A stretch of DNA of 64,000 bases, taken from the NCBI RefSeq assembly GCF_001659605.2, contig NC_035170.2, positions 9,749,508-9,813,507 on the forward strand. The letters are read 5' to 3'. The stretch's first letter is position 1. Each line of letters opens with the position of its first letter. Below are positions 45,701 through 54,398 of this stretch, in pieces. The notes beneath the pieces are model-generated. The model was not told the origin of the DNA and made no database searches. It saw nothing but the letters and a program-made list of their open reading frames with translations. The translations under genes and the position numbers were made by a program. This DNA comes from Manihot esculenta. Lineage: Eukaryota > Streptophyta > Magnoliopsida > Malpighiales > Euphorbiaceae.

Positions 45701-48700
45701 GGGATCTAACTTAGTATCCTGGGGACGAACATTACGAACAAAACAAGTACACCCAAAGATATGTGGCTCAATTGGAAACAAATATTTAGTGGGAAATAAA
45801 ATGTTATAAGGGATATCACCATGAAGGATGGAGGAAGGCATGTGATTGATCAAAAAACAAGCAGTGGATACAGCATCAGCCCAAAAACTTTTAGGTACTT
45901 TCATTTGGAATAAGAGGGCTCTGGCTACTTCAAGAAGATATCGATTTTTTCTTTCGGCAACTCCATTTTGTGAAGGAGTGTCAACACAAAAGGACTGATG
46001 AAGAATCCCTTTTTGCAATAAATAAGATTGAAATTCCCCAGAGAGATACTCTTTAGTATTATCACTTTGCAATATACGAATGAGAATATTGAATTGGGTT
46101 TGGATTTCAGCATAAAATGCACAAAAGATGGAAAATAATTATGAATGACTTTTCATTAAAAATAACCAAGTAGTACGAGAGAAATCATCAACAAAAGTAA
46201 CAAAGTACTTAAAACCAGACTTAGACACAGTAGGACAAGGACACCAAACATCTGAACGTACTAACTCAAAGGGGGACGGAGCCCGTTTATTGACTCGAGA
46301 CACTGTAGGTAAACGATGATATTTGGCAAATTGACAAGACTCACAATCTAAAACAGACAAAAAATGAAACTGTGCATATAACTTATTCAACGCCGAGAGA
46401 GAAGGATGCCTCAAACGACAATGAATATCAAAAGGTGTTAAACGCGTGGAACATGCAAGAGATCTAGGTAGTTGCTGATCCAAGACGTAGAGACTCTCTG
46501 ACTCACGCTCTCTACCAATAATCTGCTTCGTCGAAAGATCCTGAAAACACACTGATCAGGAAAGAATGAGACAGAACAATTCAATACACGAGTGAGTTTA
46601 CTAATGGAAAGCAAACTAAACGCGAACTTAGGGATACATAACACAGAGGATACAGAAAGAGAAGGGGTTAAGTTGACATGACCAGAATCCATGACAAAAG
46701 ATTTAGTTTCATCAGCAAGAGTAACAGAAGAAGACGATGCATGAGACTCAAGATTGGACAAAAGGGTAGAATTACCTGACATATGATCGGTAGCACCAGA
46801 ATCAATAACCCATTTGGAGGATGAAGACACAAGACATGCAATAGAGTTACCTGACTCGGCAGTTGCAGAGGAGGAATTAGAGGATTTCAGAGATGTCTGG
46901 TATTGGGTGAATTGTGCATACTCATCTGCAGATATCAAAATCCCCCGATCTGAAGGGGTCTCAACTGCCATATGCGCCATTTGTGTGCGCTGATTCTTAT
47001 TCTGTAGTTTTTGACATGTCTTCTTAGTATGTTCAGGTTCGCGGCAATAATAACAAATGATTTCTCCCGAGTCAGAAGTAGAACCTGTTTCCCTAGAACG
47101 CTGAGATCTTTTACCACCATTAAAACCTCCCTTTTTCGGCCACTGTCATTGCGGCTAACAAGGGCACTAGTTGGGTGTGAAGGAATTGGAGACTCTGTAC
47201 GCGATACCCTATTGAACACATCATGTAACGATGATATTTCAGAGTCAGAAAGAATATGAGATTTAGCTGTCTCAAACTCTGGAGGGAGACCTGCAAGAAA
47301 GCTCATAATAGCCATTTGCTTTCGTTGAGCTTGTTGAGTTTTACATCTGTACTAAAAGGTATCAATACATTAAGTTCTTAATACACTCTTTTAAATTCCG
47401 TAAAATAAGATGTCAAAGTTCTATCATTTTTCTCAGCTCGGTAAAACGTCTTATACACATCATAAATACGGAAAATATTCCATTTGCCAGAATATAAAAA
47501 TTCCAAATACTCCATTAACTTTTTAACAAATTCATAGTGATTAATAAGACTAATCACCTCACTATGAATAGAATTTCAGATCTGTAGAAACAATCGAGCA
47601 TCATCCCTCATCCAATCTCTACGAGTTTCATCAGTTGGAGGATCCTTGGTAAAATGATCATCCATTTCAATGTATTGATACCTTTCGACGAAGCAGACTG
47701 GTCTAGTCTTATCTGGAAACATAAAGAGATCATTTCTCTTTCCTATTAAACTGGAACAGAACTGGTCGATTCTGTTCGATCTGGTTCAGGGCCAAAACCA
47801 AATTTTTCCTTTCAAAAAAAGAAAAATGTTTGGAAAAAATTTGAACCATTATATATATATATATCTGATTAGATCAAAATCATGCTGATCTGGGGCTAAA
47901 TTGAAAGTGGGACAGCTTGACCCTGTGGTCTGGTCTTGGTTCCCTTAAAAACTGGCCTGGACCAAAACTGCATCCAGGTCTAGGTGGGGTGTATTTGAGT
48001 TATTTGCTCATCCCTTTCTTGACTTTCTTACTTCCTTTTGAAACTGGGAAAAGGGGAAGGATATTATAATCCGCGCCTCTTGCAACACAACAGTATGAGT
48101 ATGTTTTCTTGGGGGTCAATACTTTGTAGCTTGATCTAAAGAACATTTAATCATCCTGAAGTATATTGGCGATGCTTTTTCTGTTAGAAAATTCTTTTTA
48201 CATATTCTTTCTTTCTTTCTTCCGTGGGAAATCTGAATTACCTATTATCGAAGTGCAGGCATATGATCAAGAAGAGGAGCAATGAGGCATTTATTTCATT
48301 CAAAGAAGCCCTGAAGTTCAAGTATGTCTTTCTTCTTGATAAAATTTGTCACTTCTTCTGACATAAATGTGATGTGTGTGCAAACACACAAACATATTTG
48401 TCTTCTGTTTTACAATAAATGACAAGAATTCATTCCAGACGAGATAGCTGGCAGTTGTGGGAGAACTACAGTGAAGTGGCAATGGATGTGGGCAATGTTC
48501 GTCAGGTGCAAATCTTGAATGCCAATTTACATGTTCATGCATGTGACAACTCAGTGCTTTGAGTTATGTGATAATCACATCAACTGCAGATATCTTTTTT
48601 TTTTTTTTTTCCTTCTTTATGGTTAGGCTCTGGAAGCTATACAGATGATTTTGCATATAACCAATTGTAGACAAGCTGATGCTAAATTATTGGAGAGAAT

Positions 48701-50276
48701 CATGCTAGAAATGGAACGAGGAGCTTCAAGTAGAACTTCTAGTCATTCAATGACCAGAGATAATCATTCTACCAATCAAACTTGTTTCAGTGACTTTCAT
48801 GATGATTCTATAAATGATTCAGAGACGCAAGTTGAATGGTCACGGGAAACTGAGCAGTTGGTGGAGTTGCTGGGTAAAATACTTCAGCAGGTTTGTGTGT
48901 TTTTTTATGTCAGAAATTTGATTTTTGTTCTTCAATTCCATTGTAATTTGCTATGTGTTGATGTTTTTGCCATAGTTGCGTACTTGCATATTCTTGTTTG
49001 TCATTTTCTTTTTACAACTGAAGCTAAACAAAATATCACATCATAGCTATCAATTGAGATATATCTGTCCTTGATTATTATGTTTAGCATTCACATTAAG
49101 TTACTTGGAAATGCCGGAGAATTCATCTTTGACGAGCTCTTATGTGTGTAGTTTAATTGTGGTATAAATTCAAAATACTAGTATCCTATTGGTCATGTAA
49201 GTGGTTTTTTTTTTTTGTTACAGATAATTAAAAGTAATAGTAGAGCAGATATTTGGGGTTTATATGCACGGTGGCACAAGATTAAAGGAGATCTCACAAT
49301 GTGCTCTGAAGCCCTTTTGAAGCAAGTTAGATCATATCAGGTATCTTCGTAATGTGAAACATCCTAGTTCCTGCCATTGTCAATTCATGTGATTGATTTT
49401 CTATGTGGTACACTATATATGATAAAAAAGATATAACATAAGCTTTCATCCCTACTAACTGATTTTTTTTTTTTGGAAATTAGTTTTGTAATACATATGT
49501 TTTTATTATTTAGAAATGGTCATGGAATTTATATTATAAACATATAATTTTTATCACGATATCTGTTGTTCATCAATCATATAGTGTGAATCAAATGCAT
49601 GCTAACGACTGTAGAATAGATGAAAGTGGACAAATTTGAGATACATGGGATGGATCTAGAAATTTATGTTAGTGGGGTCAATTGCTGATGCACTCGTATA
49701 TACATTTTATATAATTGTGTAATGTTTTTCTTTTACTTTTCTTTTATATGTAATTATCAGTATCATATGAAAATATTCATCCTGCTTGCACGAGCTGATT
49801 TTGTTCTAGTTCAGAAGGCCATCACTATAATTTGTTTTTTTTGCAGGGATCTGAGTTATGGAAAGATAGGGAGAGATTTAAAAAGTTTGCACATGCCTCG
49901 TTGGAGCTTTGTAAGGTGTACATGGAAATATCTTCCCTCACTGGTAGCCGTCGCGAACTCTTTACTGCTGAGATGCACCTCAAAAATACTGTTAGACAGG
50001 CAAGATTTCTTTGTTTTATTGGGTCAGCTGACATTGATATTAGTAATTTATTTTGGATGTCCTTCACTAGTTTGAGCATAAATATTTCAGTCCATGCTTT
50101 GCTGCAAATGGAAATTGTTCAGATTTATTTTCCATTTATTTTGTAAATAATGACAATAAGTAAAACTCTTCAAATCTCAGGCTGAGAGCTTCTCAGACAC
50201 AGAAGAATTCAGGGATCTTCAAGCTTGTCTTGATGAAGTGAAGATGAAGCTTCAACCCAGTTCTTTGCCGGCTTAG
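25508..50276 (+). CDS. TTC27: TTC27-like tetratricopeptide-repeat protein (20 exons)
   Basis: Modelled exons: 25508-25935, 26066-26204, 26312-26643, 27525-27606, 28057-28357, 30259-30317, 30691-30780, 34602-34693, 34842-34940, 35067-35144, 36200-36284, 36368-36426, 36522-36591, 36679-36770, 48259-48321, 48439-48505, 48627-48890, 49224-49340, 49847-49999, 50181-50276. All phases join and give 921 codons plus stop, the usual size for plant TTC27 proteins. The N-terminal half is helical with no named domain. From about residue 480 the sequence shows KEYGELLVSCGLIGEAIKIF, then TPR-like repeats at about 565-735 (CYEKALEVSNNKSARAK, DGWFALGAAALK, ALDGFTRAVQLDPENGEAWN, QLWENYSEVAMDVGNVRQAL). A Ser/Asn/His-rich spacer (about 735-765) precedes the C-terminal helices. 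The yeast relative Emw1 is essential and linked to cell-wall integrity; the plant role is not established here. Nineteen introns: 18 GT-AG and one GC-AG (50000-50180). Intron 14 is 11.5 kb. An upstream in-frame ATG at 25424 exists, but MAEVLHVLERRE at 25508 fits better. Confidence 0.9.
27619..27716 (+). repeat. TTA/TTG trinucleotide microsatellite in intron 4
   Basis: An impure run of ATT and GTT triplets lies just after exon 4. It is likely to vary in length between individuals, which makes it a usable marker; no effect on splicing is implied. Confidence 0.9.
28358..30258 (+). other. Intron 5 of the TTC27-like gene (1.9 kb)
   Basis: GT-AG intron rich in T. At about 28855-28945 a 45-bp unit (containing GTATGCAAAAGATACCTGTA) is repeated about two and a half times. 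No transposon ends or coding remnants recognised. Confidence 0.75.
32440..33145. mobile_element. Possible dispersed repeat with GGCGCAAGGCGC motifs
   Basis: Near 32470-32520 the phrase GGTGCAAGGCGCAAGGCGC is followed by GTGAAGTGAGGCAC, and near 33000-33040 GCCTTGGCGCCTGGCTCGCC occurs in roughly inverted sense. This pairing suggests a non-autonomous element with inverted GC-rich ends and an AT-rich centre. Ends and target duplication are not resolved. Confidence 0.35.
33150..34320 (+). pseudogene. copia deletion derivative (gag joined to RNase H end)
   Basis: A copia gag start is visible at 33201-33461 (SPVKLDGTNYLAWSRFCLLF) and continues in broken frames to a CCHC-like knuckle at about 33958-34000 (YCGKPWHTKETCWKLHG). 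It then jumps to RNase H-like pieces: a GYCTFVGGNFVIWR-like stretch at about 34075-34115 and YCDNKTAISIAKNPIP near 34257-34303. Protease, integrase and reverse transcriptase are missing. It lies in intron 7 in the gene's orientation and is non-functional. LTRs were not recognised. Confidence 0.75.
36840..37080. repeat. Diverged ~65-bp duplication at the start of intron 14
   Basis: The phrase CTATAAGATTATATAGTTCT with the following AAATAACGTAA repeats at about 36910 as CTATAAGATTACATAGTTTT plus AAATAACATAA. The rest (CCGTTATTCGTTATTCCGTT) is low complexity. Origin is not assigned. Confidence 0.5.
37251..39712 (+). pseudogene. copia element, 5' half (LTR to integrase), plus strand
   Basis: An LTR at about 37251-37430 (TGTTACAGGTTATAGG start) is followed by a degenerate initiator-Met primer site TGGTATCGG at 37433. 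Gag starts at 37868 (MAEVKNTVTEVIPV, LNGSNFLDWNKTIRIYLR). Broken frames carry a CCHC knuckle (CYYCHEFGHTKKTCLK, about 38610-38655), the protease core WVIESGATDH (about 38848), GAG-pre-integrase (LTPFDIHYRLGHLSLSALKK) and the start of integrase (FVDDFSRTTWLFLIKSH, LQSDNAKKY). Similarity ends at about 39700-39712, where another element begins. It is related to the reverse-strand copy at 42381-47700. Confidence 0.85.
39713..40488 (-). mobile_element. 5' fragment of another LTR retroelement, minus strand
   Basis: On the minus strand an LTR-like block runs from about 40488 to 40186 (TGTTACATAT start, TTTGTGACA end). It is followed by TTGGTATCACAGC, a near match to an initiator-Met primer site, and then a leader with a 120-codon frame (40109-39747; it includes FRDEVRAFMGGIM). 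The frame looks like the N-terminus of a retroelement gag but could not be assigned. The fragment abuts the forward copia remnant at about 39712. Confidence 0.5.
40489..41560. other. Intron 14 interior, nothing recognised
   Basis: AT-rich intron sequence. No coding remnant, LTR or clear repeat was found. Confidence 0.5.
41561..42033 (-). mobile_element. Second TRIM-like element, tandem LTR structure
   Basis: Two related LTR-like blocks of about 126-128 bp (41661-41786 and 41906-42033) both begin TGTTAAA and end ATTCAAC. Each is preceded by a partial tRNA-Met primer site when read on the minus strand (GCTGATACCA at 41651-41660; TGGCTCTGATATCA at 41892-41905). Between them is a 119-bp internal part with a short duplication (TATACTTGAAACATATTG twice). 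A further internal-like part lies left of the first LTR, so a third LTR may have been lost. Non-coding and more diverged than the TRIM at 15.9 kb. Confidence 0.65.
43468..44628. mobile_element. Non-autonomous hAT-type element, 1,161 bp
   Basis: It starts TAGGGGTGAGCA and ends TGCTCAGCCCTA. A perfect 8-bp duplication CCAGTAAC flanks it (43460-43467 and 44629-44636). Both subterminal zones are packed with GGTTCGGTTCGG/CCGAACCGAACC repeats, as in hAT transposase-binding regions. The centre is GC-rich and holds a ~120-bp direct repeat (about 43898-44015 and 44016-44139), GAGATGGAGCAGATGGAGCA minisatellite units (44140-44320) and a GGGAA pentamer run (about 44378-44405). No transposase. It interrupts the copia reverse transcriptase right after YVDDIVITGSDVTG. 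Confidence 0.92.
44140..44330. repeat. GAGATGGAGCAGA minisatellite inside the hAT-type element
   Basis: Variable-length units built from GAGATGGAGCAGATGGAGCA and GAGCACAGAGAGAGAGATGG are reshuffled several times. Open frames on both strands (for example 43960-44349 minus) are low-complexity products of this repeat and not genes. Confidence 0.9.
47740..48020. other. Unassigned repeat-like block near the 3' end of intron 14
   Basis: Sequence such as GATCTGGTTCAGGGCCAAAA and TGGCCTGGACCAAAACTGC, with the end TTGCTCATCCCTT, resembles a very decayed relative of the hAT-type elements in this window (ends TGCTCACCCCTA). No left end or target duplication was matched. Confidence 0.3.
50000..50180 (+). 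other. GC-AG intron 19 of the TTC27-like gene
   Basis: Exon 19 ends GTTAGACAG and the intron starts GCAAGATTTC; exon 20 begins after AATCTCAG with GCTGAGAGC. AG|GCAAG is the usual donor of the rare GC-AG class. The join keeps frame and gives the expected HLKNTVRQAESFSDTEE. No in-phase GT donor lies close by. Confidence 0.85.
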
Positions 50277-51090
50277 GAAACTTGCCAAAATCTTGTTCTG
50301 CAATCTATTTAATGGAAGGCCAAAACATCTATTTGTGACGTGATTAGAATATGTCCTGAGATTTGTTTACTATTTAATATATATTAACATGTCTTGAAAT
50401 TTTGATTTCTGTTTGATCATAATATTTTTGAGAAAATAATTTAATTTATTTCTTAAAAAGATTGTCTTATTTTTTATGATTAGGAAATAATATATGCACA
50501 TTATTTCGATGTACTATTTTGAATATTTTCCCTCCTATTTGTGAGCTTGCTTGTCGATCTTGAATATTGATTAATAATTACTATATAAAAAATATTTAAA
50601 TTTAATATTGATTATTAATATTTAATATATTTATAACTAATATTAAGAAATTTACTATATTATTTATTAATTTAAAAAAAATTTTATATTTTAATGATAA
50701 AAATTTATGTAAAATTCAGATTCTGAAAGTTAAAAAAACATTAATGGTAATAAAAATGATGGTTATTTATAAAAATAAATATTTATATTTAGTTTAAAAA
50801 TGATAAAAAATTATCAATATGAAAACTTTAATTGAATTCTATTAATTCTAAAAAAATTGAACTAATAGAATTAAAATTTTTTTTTTCTTATAAAAAATCA
50901 TACCAGACAAGAGCAGTATGTTGCAGAAATCAAAACTCTGCGTCCCTTTTCTATTTTGAGACCGCCAACGTTGCAACTTGAAAAAGCACATTGAGGTGGG
51001 AACAGGAGAGCAATTGGAGTAATATTTTTTCTTTTTCTTTTTTCTATTGCTCAAAACTTCAATCTTAGCAGGGAAGTATTACATTCTACG
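50277..51090. other. 3' UTR and AT-rich intergenic DNA
   Basis: The first 100-200 bp should be 3' UTR of the TTC27-like gene; no canonical AATAAA was picked out. The rest is AT-rich without recognised features. Confidence 0.5.
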
Positions 51091-51225
51091 TTAATGCGAC
51101 GTTATTGCATCTCCCTCTTCTTCCTTGATCACATTAGCCTTCTTTATTGCAGCTTCCTCTTCTTCTTTTTCAATTTCAATTATTCTCTTTAATGCCTCGT
51201 TAATTGAGTCTGATACCGTTGTCAT
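51091..51225 (-). CDS. Small acidic open frame, 44 codons, unassigned
   Basis: MTTVSDSINEALKRIIEIEK followed by a Glu/Lys/Ala-rich tail and stop. The charged heptad-like pattern suggests a coiled coil, and codon use looks protein-like against AT-rich surroundings. It has no known homologue that I recognise, no upstream exon was found, and it could be a decayed exon fragment beside the Harbinger element. Confidence 0.2.
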   Translation of the reverse strand: MTTVSDSINEALKRIIEIEKEEEEAAIKKANVIKEEEGDAITSH

Positions 51226-51819
51226 TACACAGATATATGGATGCCACCACTTCTTTTATTTTTTTAAGTCCATCACCGACGCTACGCACCATTTTTAACA
51301 CTATTTTGTAAAACATCAAAATAGCGCAATATTATCTCTAACTTTCTATACCATTTTTAACACAAAAAAAATATTATGTTTATATTTCTCTCTTTAATAT
51401 TATATTATTTATTTTACTTTAACTTTATTTATACAGTTTACTCAAAAAATTCATATAATTTTATATATCCACCCTAAATATTTATATATTTTACAATTTC
51501 ATCCAATATTCAAATATTCAATTATATTATAAATAAATAAAAACAATTAATTATAAAAATGCATTAATTAAATATTAATTTAATAAAAAATATTACTTAA
51601 ACATTAATTATAAACATACATTAATTAAACATTAATTAGCAAATTAAAAATAAAATAGACTCATACATATTAAATTATCAATAAAAAAAATACAAGCTAA
51701 TTTAGATTATCATTTGAATTCATATATTGCTCCCATAAATGCTCTATTAATGCATTACGAAGTGCAAAATGGGCATCTTTATCCTTAATTTTTTTGTGTC
51801 AAGCCAAAAATTGTTCAAA

Positions 51820-52894
51820 TCGGATCGACAACCATTTCAACAGTTGGAGCTGAAAATTTTCTACTGTCTTTAATAGATGCACTAAGGTCATGTTCATCCT
51901 CGATTATCATATTATGCATGATAATACATGTAGTTAAAATGTCATGCAATACTTCTTTTTTTCAAAAACGTGATGGCCCTGCAACTATTGCAAAACGTGA
52001 CTATAACACTCCGAAAGCACGTTCAACATCTTTTCGACATGATTCTTGTTTTATTGCAAAATACTTCTTCTTCCTTGTTTGTGGTTCACGAATAGTTTGC
52101 ACAATAGTTGACCATTTCAGATATATACAATCAGCTAAATAATAACATGTATTATATACTTTTCCTTGAATAACATAATGAGCGGGAGGAGCAATACCTT
52201 TAGCGAGGTCGGAAAATAAATGCGATGATTCCAAAACATTAATATCGTTATTAGAGTCAGACATTCCAAAATATGCATGCCATATCCAAAAGTCATAATC
52301 AGCTACAACTTCTAAAATAATTGTTGGCGATCCACTACGACTTGTATATTGGCCAGCCCATGTAGGACAATTTTTCCATTTCCAATGCATTCAATCGAGA
52401 CTACCTAACATTCCAGGAAAGCCACGTTGCTCACCAATATAAAGTAGCCTTGCAACATCCTCAGCAGTTGGTGATCTCAGATACTGCTCACCAAATACCT
52501 CAACGATGGCTCGACAAAATCTCTTTAGACTTTCAATTGCAGTGGACCCCCCAATTTTCACATATTCGTTGGTAGCATCCGTCGGCAAACCATACGCTAA
52601 CATTCGAAACACAGCTGTGATTTTTTGAAGAGTAGATAATTCAATTTTACCTACTGTATCTCTTTGTTGTTCGAAATATGTATCATGCGCTTTTATTGCA
52701 TCGACAATACGAAGAAACAAATTTCGAGACATTCTATATCGTCGACGAAATATTACATCATTGAATCGTGGATTATCTGAAAAATAATCCAGAAATAAAT
52801 TACGATCAGCCGCTTCACGATCTCGATTGATTACTAGATGACTTGGAACAGAGCCACCTCTAGAAACTCGATGTTGATCTTGTATTTGCTGCAA
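51820..52894 (-). pseudogene. Harbinger DDE transposase with premature stops
   Basis: The frame starts at 52894 (MQQIQDQHRVSRG) and shows the family's order: FSDNPRFNDVIFRRRYRMSR, TAVFRMLAYGLPTDATNEYV, RRFC-type helix, GFPGMLGSLD, then HWKWKNCPTWAGQY, EVVADYDFWIWHAYFG, and VERAFGVL. The catalytic Asp of MLGSLD, the Asp of ADYDFWIWH and the Glu of VERAF are all encoded. Two nonsense codons break it: TGA at 52388-52390, where relatives have Cys right after the first Asp, and TAG at 51998-52000, where relatives have Gln after FGVL. Similarity continues past the second stop (SRFAIV, TCIIMHNMIIEDE) to about 51820. Otherwise well preserved, so inactivation looks recent. Confidence 0.88.
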
Positions 52895-53154
52895 AAATCA
52901 TCTTATTTCTAAGAAATTATTGATGAACTGCTCGTGTTTTCCAGTGCAAACTCATCATCATCTGAAATATAATCAGTAATATCTAAAGAAAATGATGATG
53001 AATTTTCAGCATCATTATTTGACGTATCTCCAACATAGAAATCCATTTTAATTAACGATCTGTAGAATTTTTTTGACTCGATTTTAAGAGGAACTGAAAA
53101 ATATTGGAATGCCTATATCTTTGAAGAATATCTTATTTAATAGAAAAAAATCTA

Positions 53155-53700
53155 GGGATAGGATGCATACTATCCTAAGGCCGAGATCGAAGTGAAATAC
53201 ATCCAACGGTCGATTTTAAGATGAGATCTATCAGAATACTGTTGGTGTAATTATTAATTAAGATTTCATCTGACTTCATTGAAAAATGTGGGGATAGGAT
53301 GCATACTATCCGAAGGCCAAGATCGAAGTGAAATCCATCCAACGGTCGATTTTAAGTTGAGATCTATCAAAATACTGTTGGTGTAATTATTAATTAAGAT
53401 TCCATCTGACTTCATTGAAAAATGTGGGGATAGGATGCATACTATCCGAAGGCCGAGATTGAAGTGAAATCCAATGGTCGATTTTAAGTTGAGATCTATC
53501 AGAATACTGTTGGTGTAATTATTAATTAAGATTCCATCTAACTTCATTGAAAAATGTGGGGATAGGATGCATACTATCCGAAGGCCGAGATTGAAGTGAA
53601 ATCCAATGGTCGATTTTAAGTTGAGATCTATCAGAATACTGTTGGTGTAATTATTAATTAAGATTCCATCTAACTTCATTGAAAAATGTGGGGATAGGAT
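53155..53700. repeat. Tandem repeat of 132-136 bp, about 4 copies, inside Harbinger
   Basis: Units begin GGGATAGGATGCATACTATC and end in AATTATTAATTAAGAT plus TCCATCT(G/A)ACTTCATTG; successive starts are about 136, 132 and 132 bp apart (near 53286, 53422, 53554, 53686). The first, partial copy starts about 53155. The open frame 53266-53679 on the minus strand is a by-product. Placement between the two Harbinger genes suggests expansion within the element. Confidence 0.9.
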
Positions 53701-53975
53701 GCATATTATGCGAAGGCCGAGAAAGGGAGAAGGGAAGACTAATGAAAAGCAGAGCTTTGGACTTAAAGGAATTTAAAGAAGAAAATAAAATTTTATTGCT
53801 CGATTTAAATTCTATTACCGATCCAATTGCTTGTGAAACATTTCGTCAAGAAAAAATTCGAATATCAGATAAAAGAGTTCAACGTCAACAACCACCAGCG
53901 TCATCCGCATCTAATGTATATGATCAATATCTCAATAATATTGTTGGATCCGGGTCTGACCTTTCAGAATATTAA
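53701..53975 (+). pseudogene. 3' end of the Harbinger accessory ORF (Myb/trihelix-like)
   Basis: The frame contains KEENKILLLDLNSITDPIAC, a Gln/Pro-rich stretch and the ending NIVGSGSDLSEY. These match the C-terminal tail of the Myb/trihelix-like proteins of plant PIF/Harbinger elements. The DNA-binding domain that should precede it is absent: the tandem repeats adjoin directly. It therefore cannot make a working partner for the transposase. Confidence 0.65.
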
Positions 53976-54398
53976 ATATTTAATGTACTGTTGATGATTG
54001 TAATTTAAATTAATATATATTGTTCAATTATAATATATGTGTCACTATACTTTTTTTATATACTATATTATAAATAAATTAATTTATCATAAATACTATT
54101 TATAATTAAAAATACATTAACTTAAATTAAATTTTAATAATTATAAAAATATAAAATAAATTAAAAATATAATAAATTATGAGAATGCAAAAAATTAGAA
54201 AAAATATATATAAATTTTGGATTATATATAAATTTTAAAAAAAATAAAAAAAAACTAAAATGGCATTGCTACAGTGTCGCACCATATTTGGCGTGACACT
54301 GTAGCGCAGCACCAAAATCCCGCTGGATTTTGGTACTGCGTTGGAGGGTCATCTCCGACGCTAAATTGAAAATTAGCGTAGCGTTGGAGATGGCCTAA

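Larger units (their letters stand above)
42381..47700 (-). pseudogene. copia element, minus strand, interrupted and decayed
   Basis: Reading leftward: gag (about 47700-47000, FLAGLPPEFETAKSHILSDS); protease WVIDSGATDHMSG (about 46800); GAG-pre-integrase LTPFDIHCRLRHPSLSAL; integrase (46072-45293) with MQSDNTKEYLSGEF, TPSQNGVAERKNRYLLEVAR and SFWADAVSTACFLINHMPS; reverse transcriptase with PRAWFDRFSEVV and YVDDIVITGSD (44927-44640); then a hAT-type insertion (43468-44628). Beyond it follow the RT end (MGSLKYFLGIEVM), RNase H (CFSDTDWASSKVDKRSTTGY, KLWCDNQSTIHIA), a purine tract (42568-42579, CTTGAGGGGGAG on the minus strand) and the 3' LTR (about 42381-42567). Frameshifts and stops disable it, and the 5' LTR and gag start are missing at the right end. 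Confidence 0.88.
36771..48258 (+). other. Giant intron 14 of the TTC27-like gene (11.5 kb)
   Basis: The donor GTATGTTATC follows GCATGCTT and the acceptor GTGCAG precedes GCATATGATC; the flanking exons join in phase within a TPR unit (NNIACL/HMIKKR), so the intron is well supported. It contains a forward copia remnant, a minus-strand LTR-element fragment, a TRIM, a reverse copia copy and a hAT-type element. The segments 40489-41560 and 47740-48240 hold no gene. Confidence 0.9.
51268..54395 (-). mobile_element. PIF/Harbinger transposon, nearly complete (3.1 kb)
   Basis: The left end GTCCATCACCGACGCTACGC and the reverse complement of the right end, GGCCATCTCCAACGCTACGC, form terminal inverted repeats. 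The trinucleotide TAA flanks both sides (51265-51267 and 54396-54398), the usual Harbinger target duplication. Inside are a minus-strand DDE transposase gene with stops, a tandem-repeat block and the 3' end of the accessory (Myb/trihelix-like) ORF on the plus strand. The accessory ORF's N-terminal part is missing or replaced by the repeats. Confidence 0.9.

Noticed and set aside
53266..53679. 137-codon minus frame with internal protein repeats
   Set aside because: It reflects the 132-bp tandem repeat; the repeat period is a multiple of three and the peptide resembles nothing.
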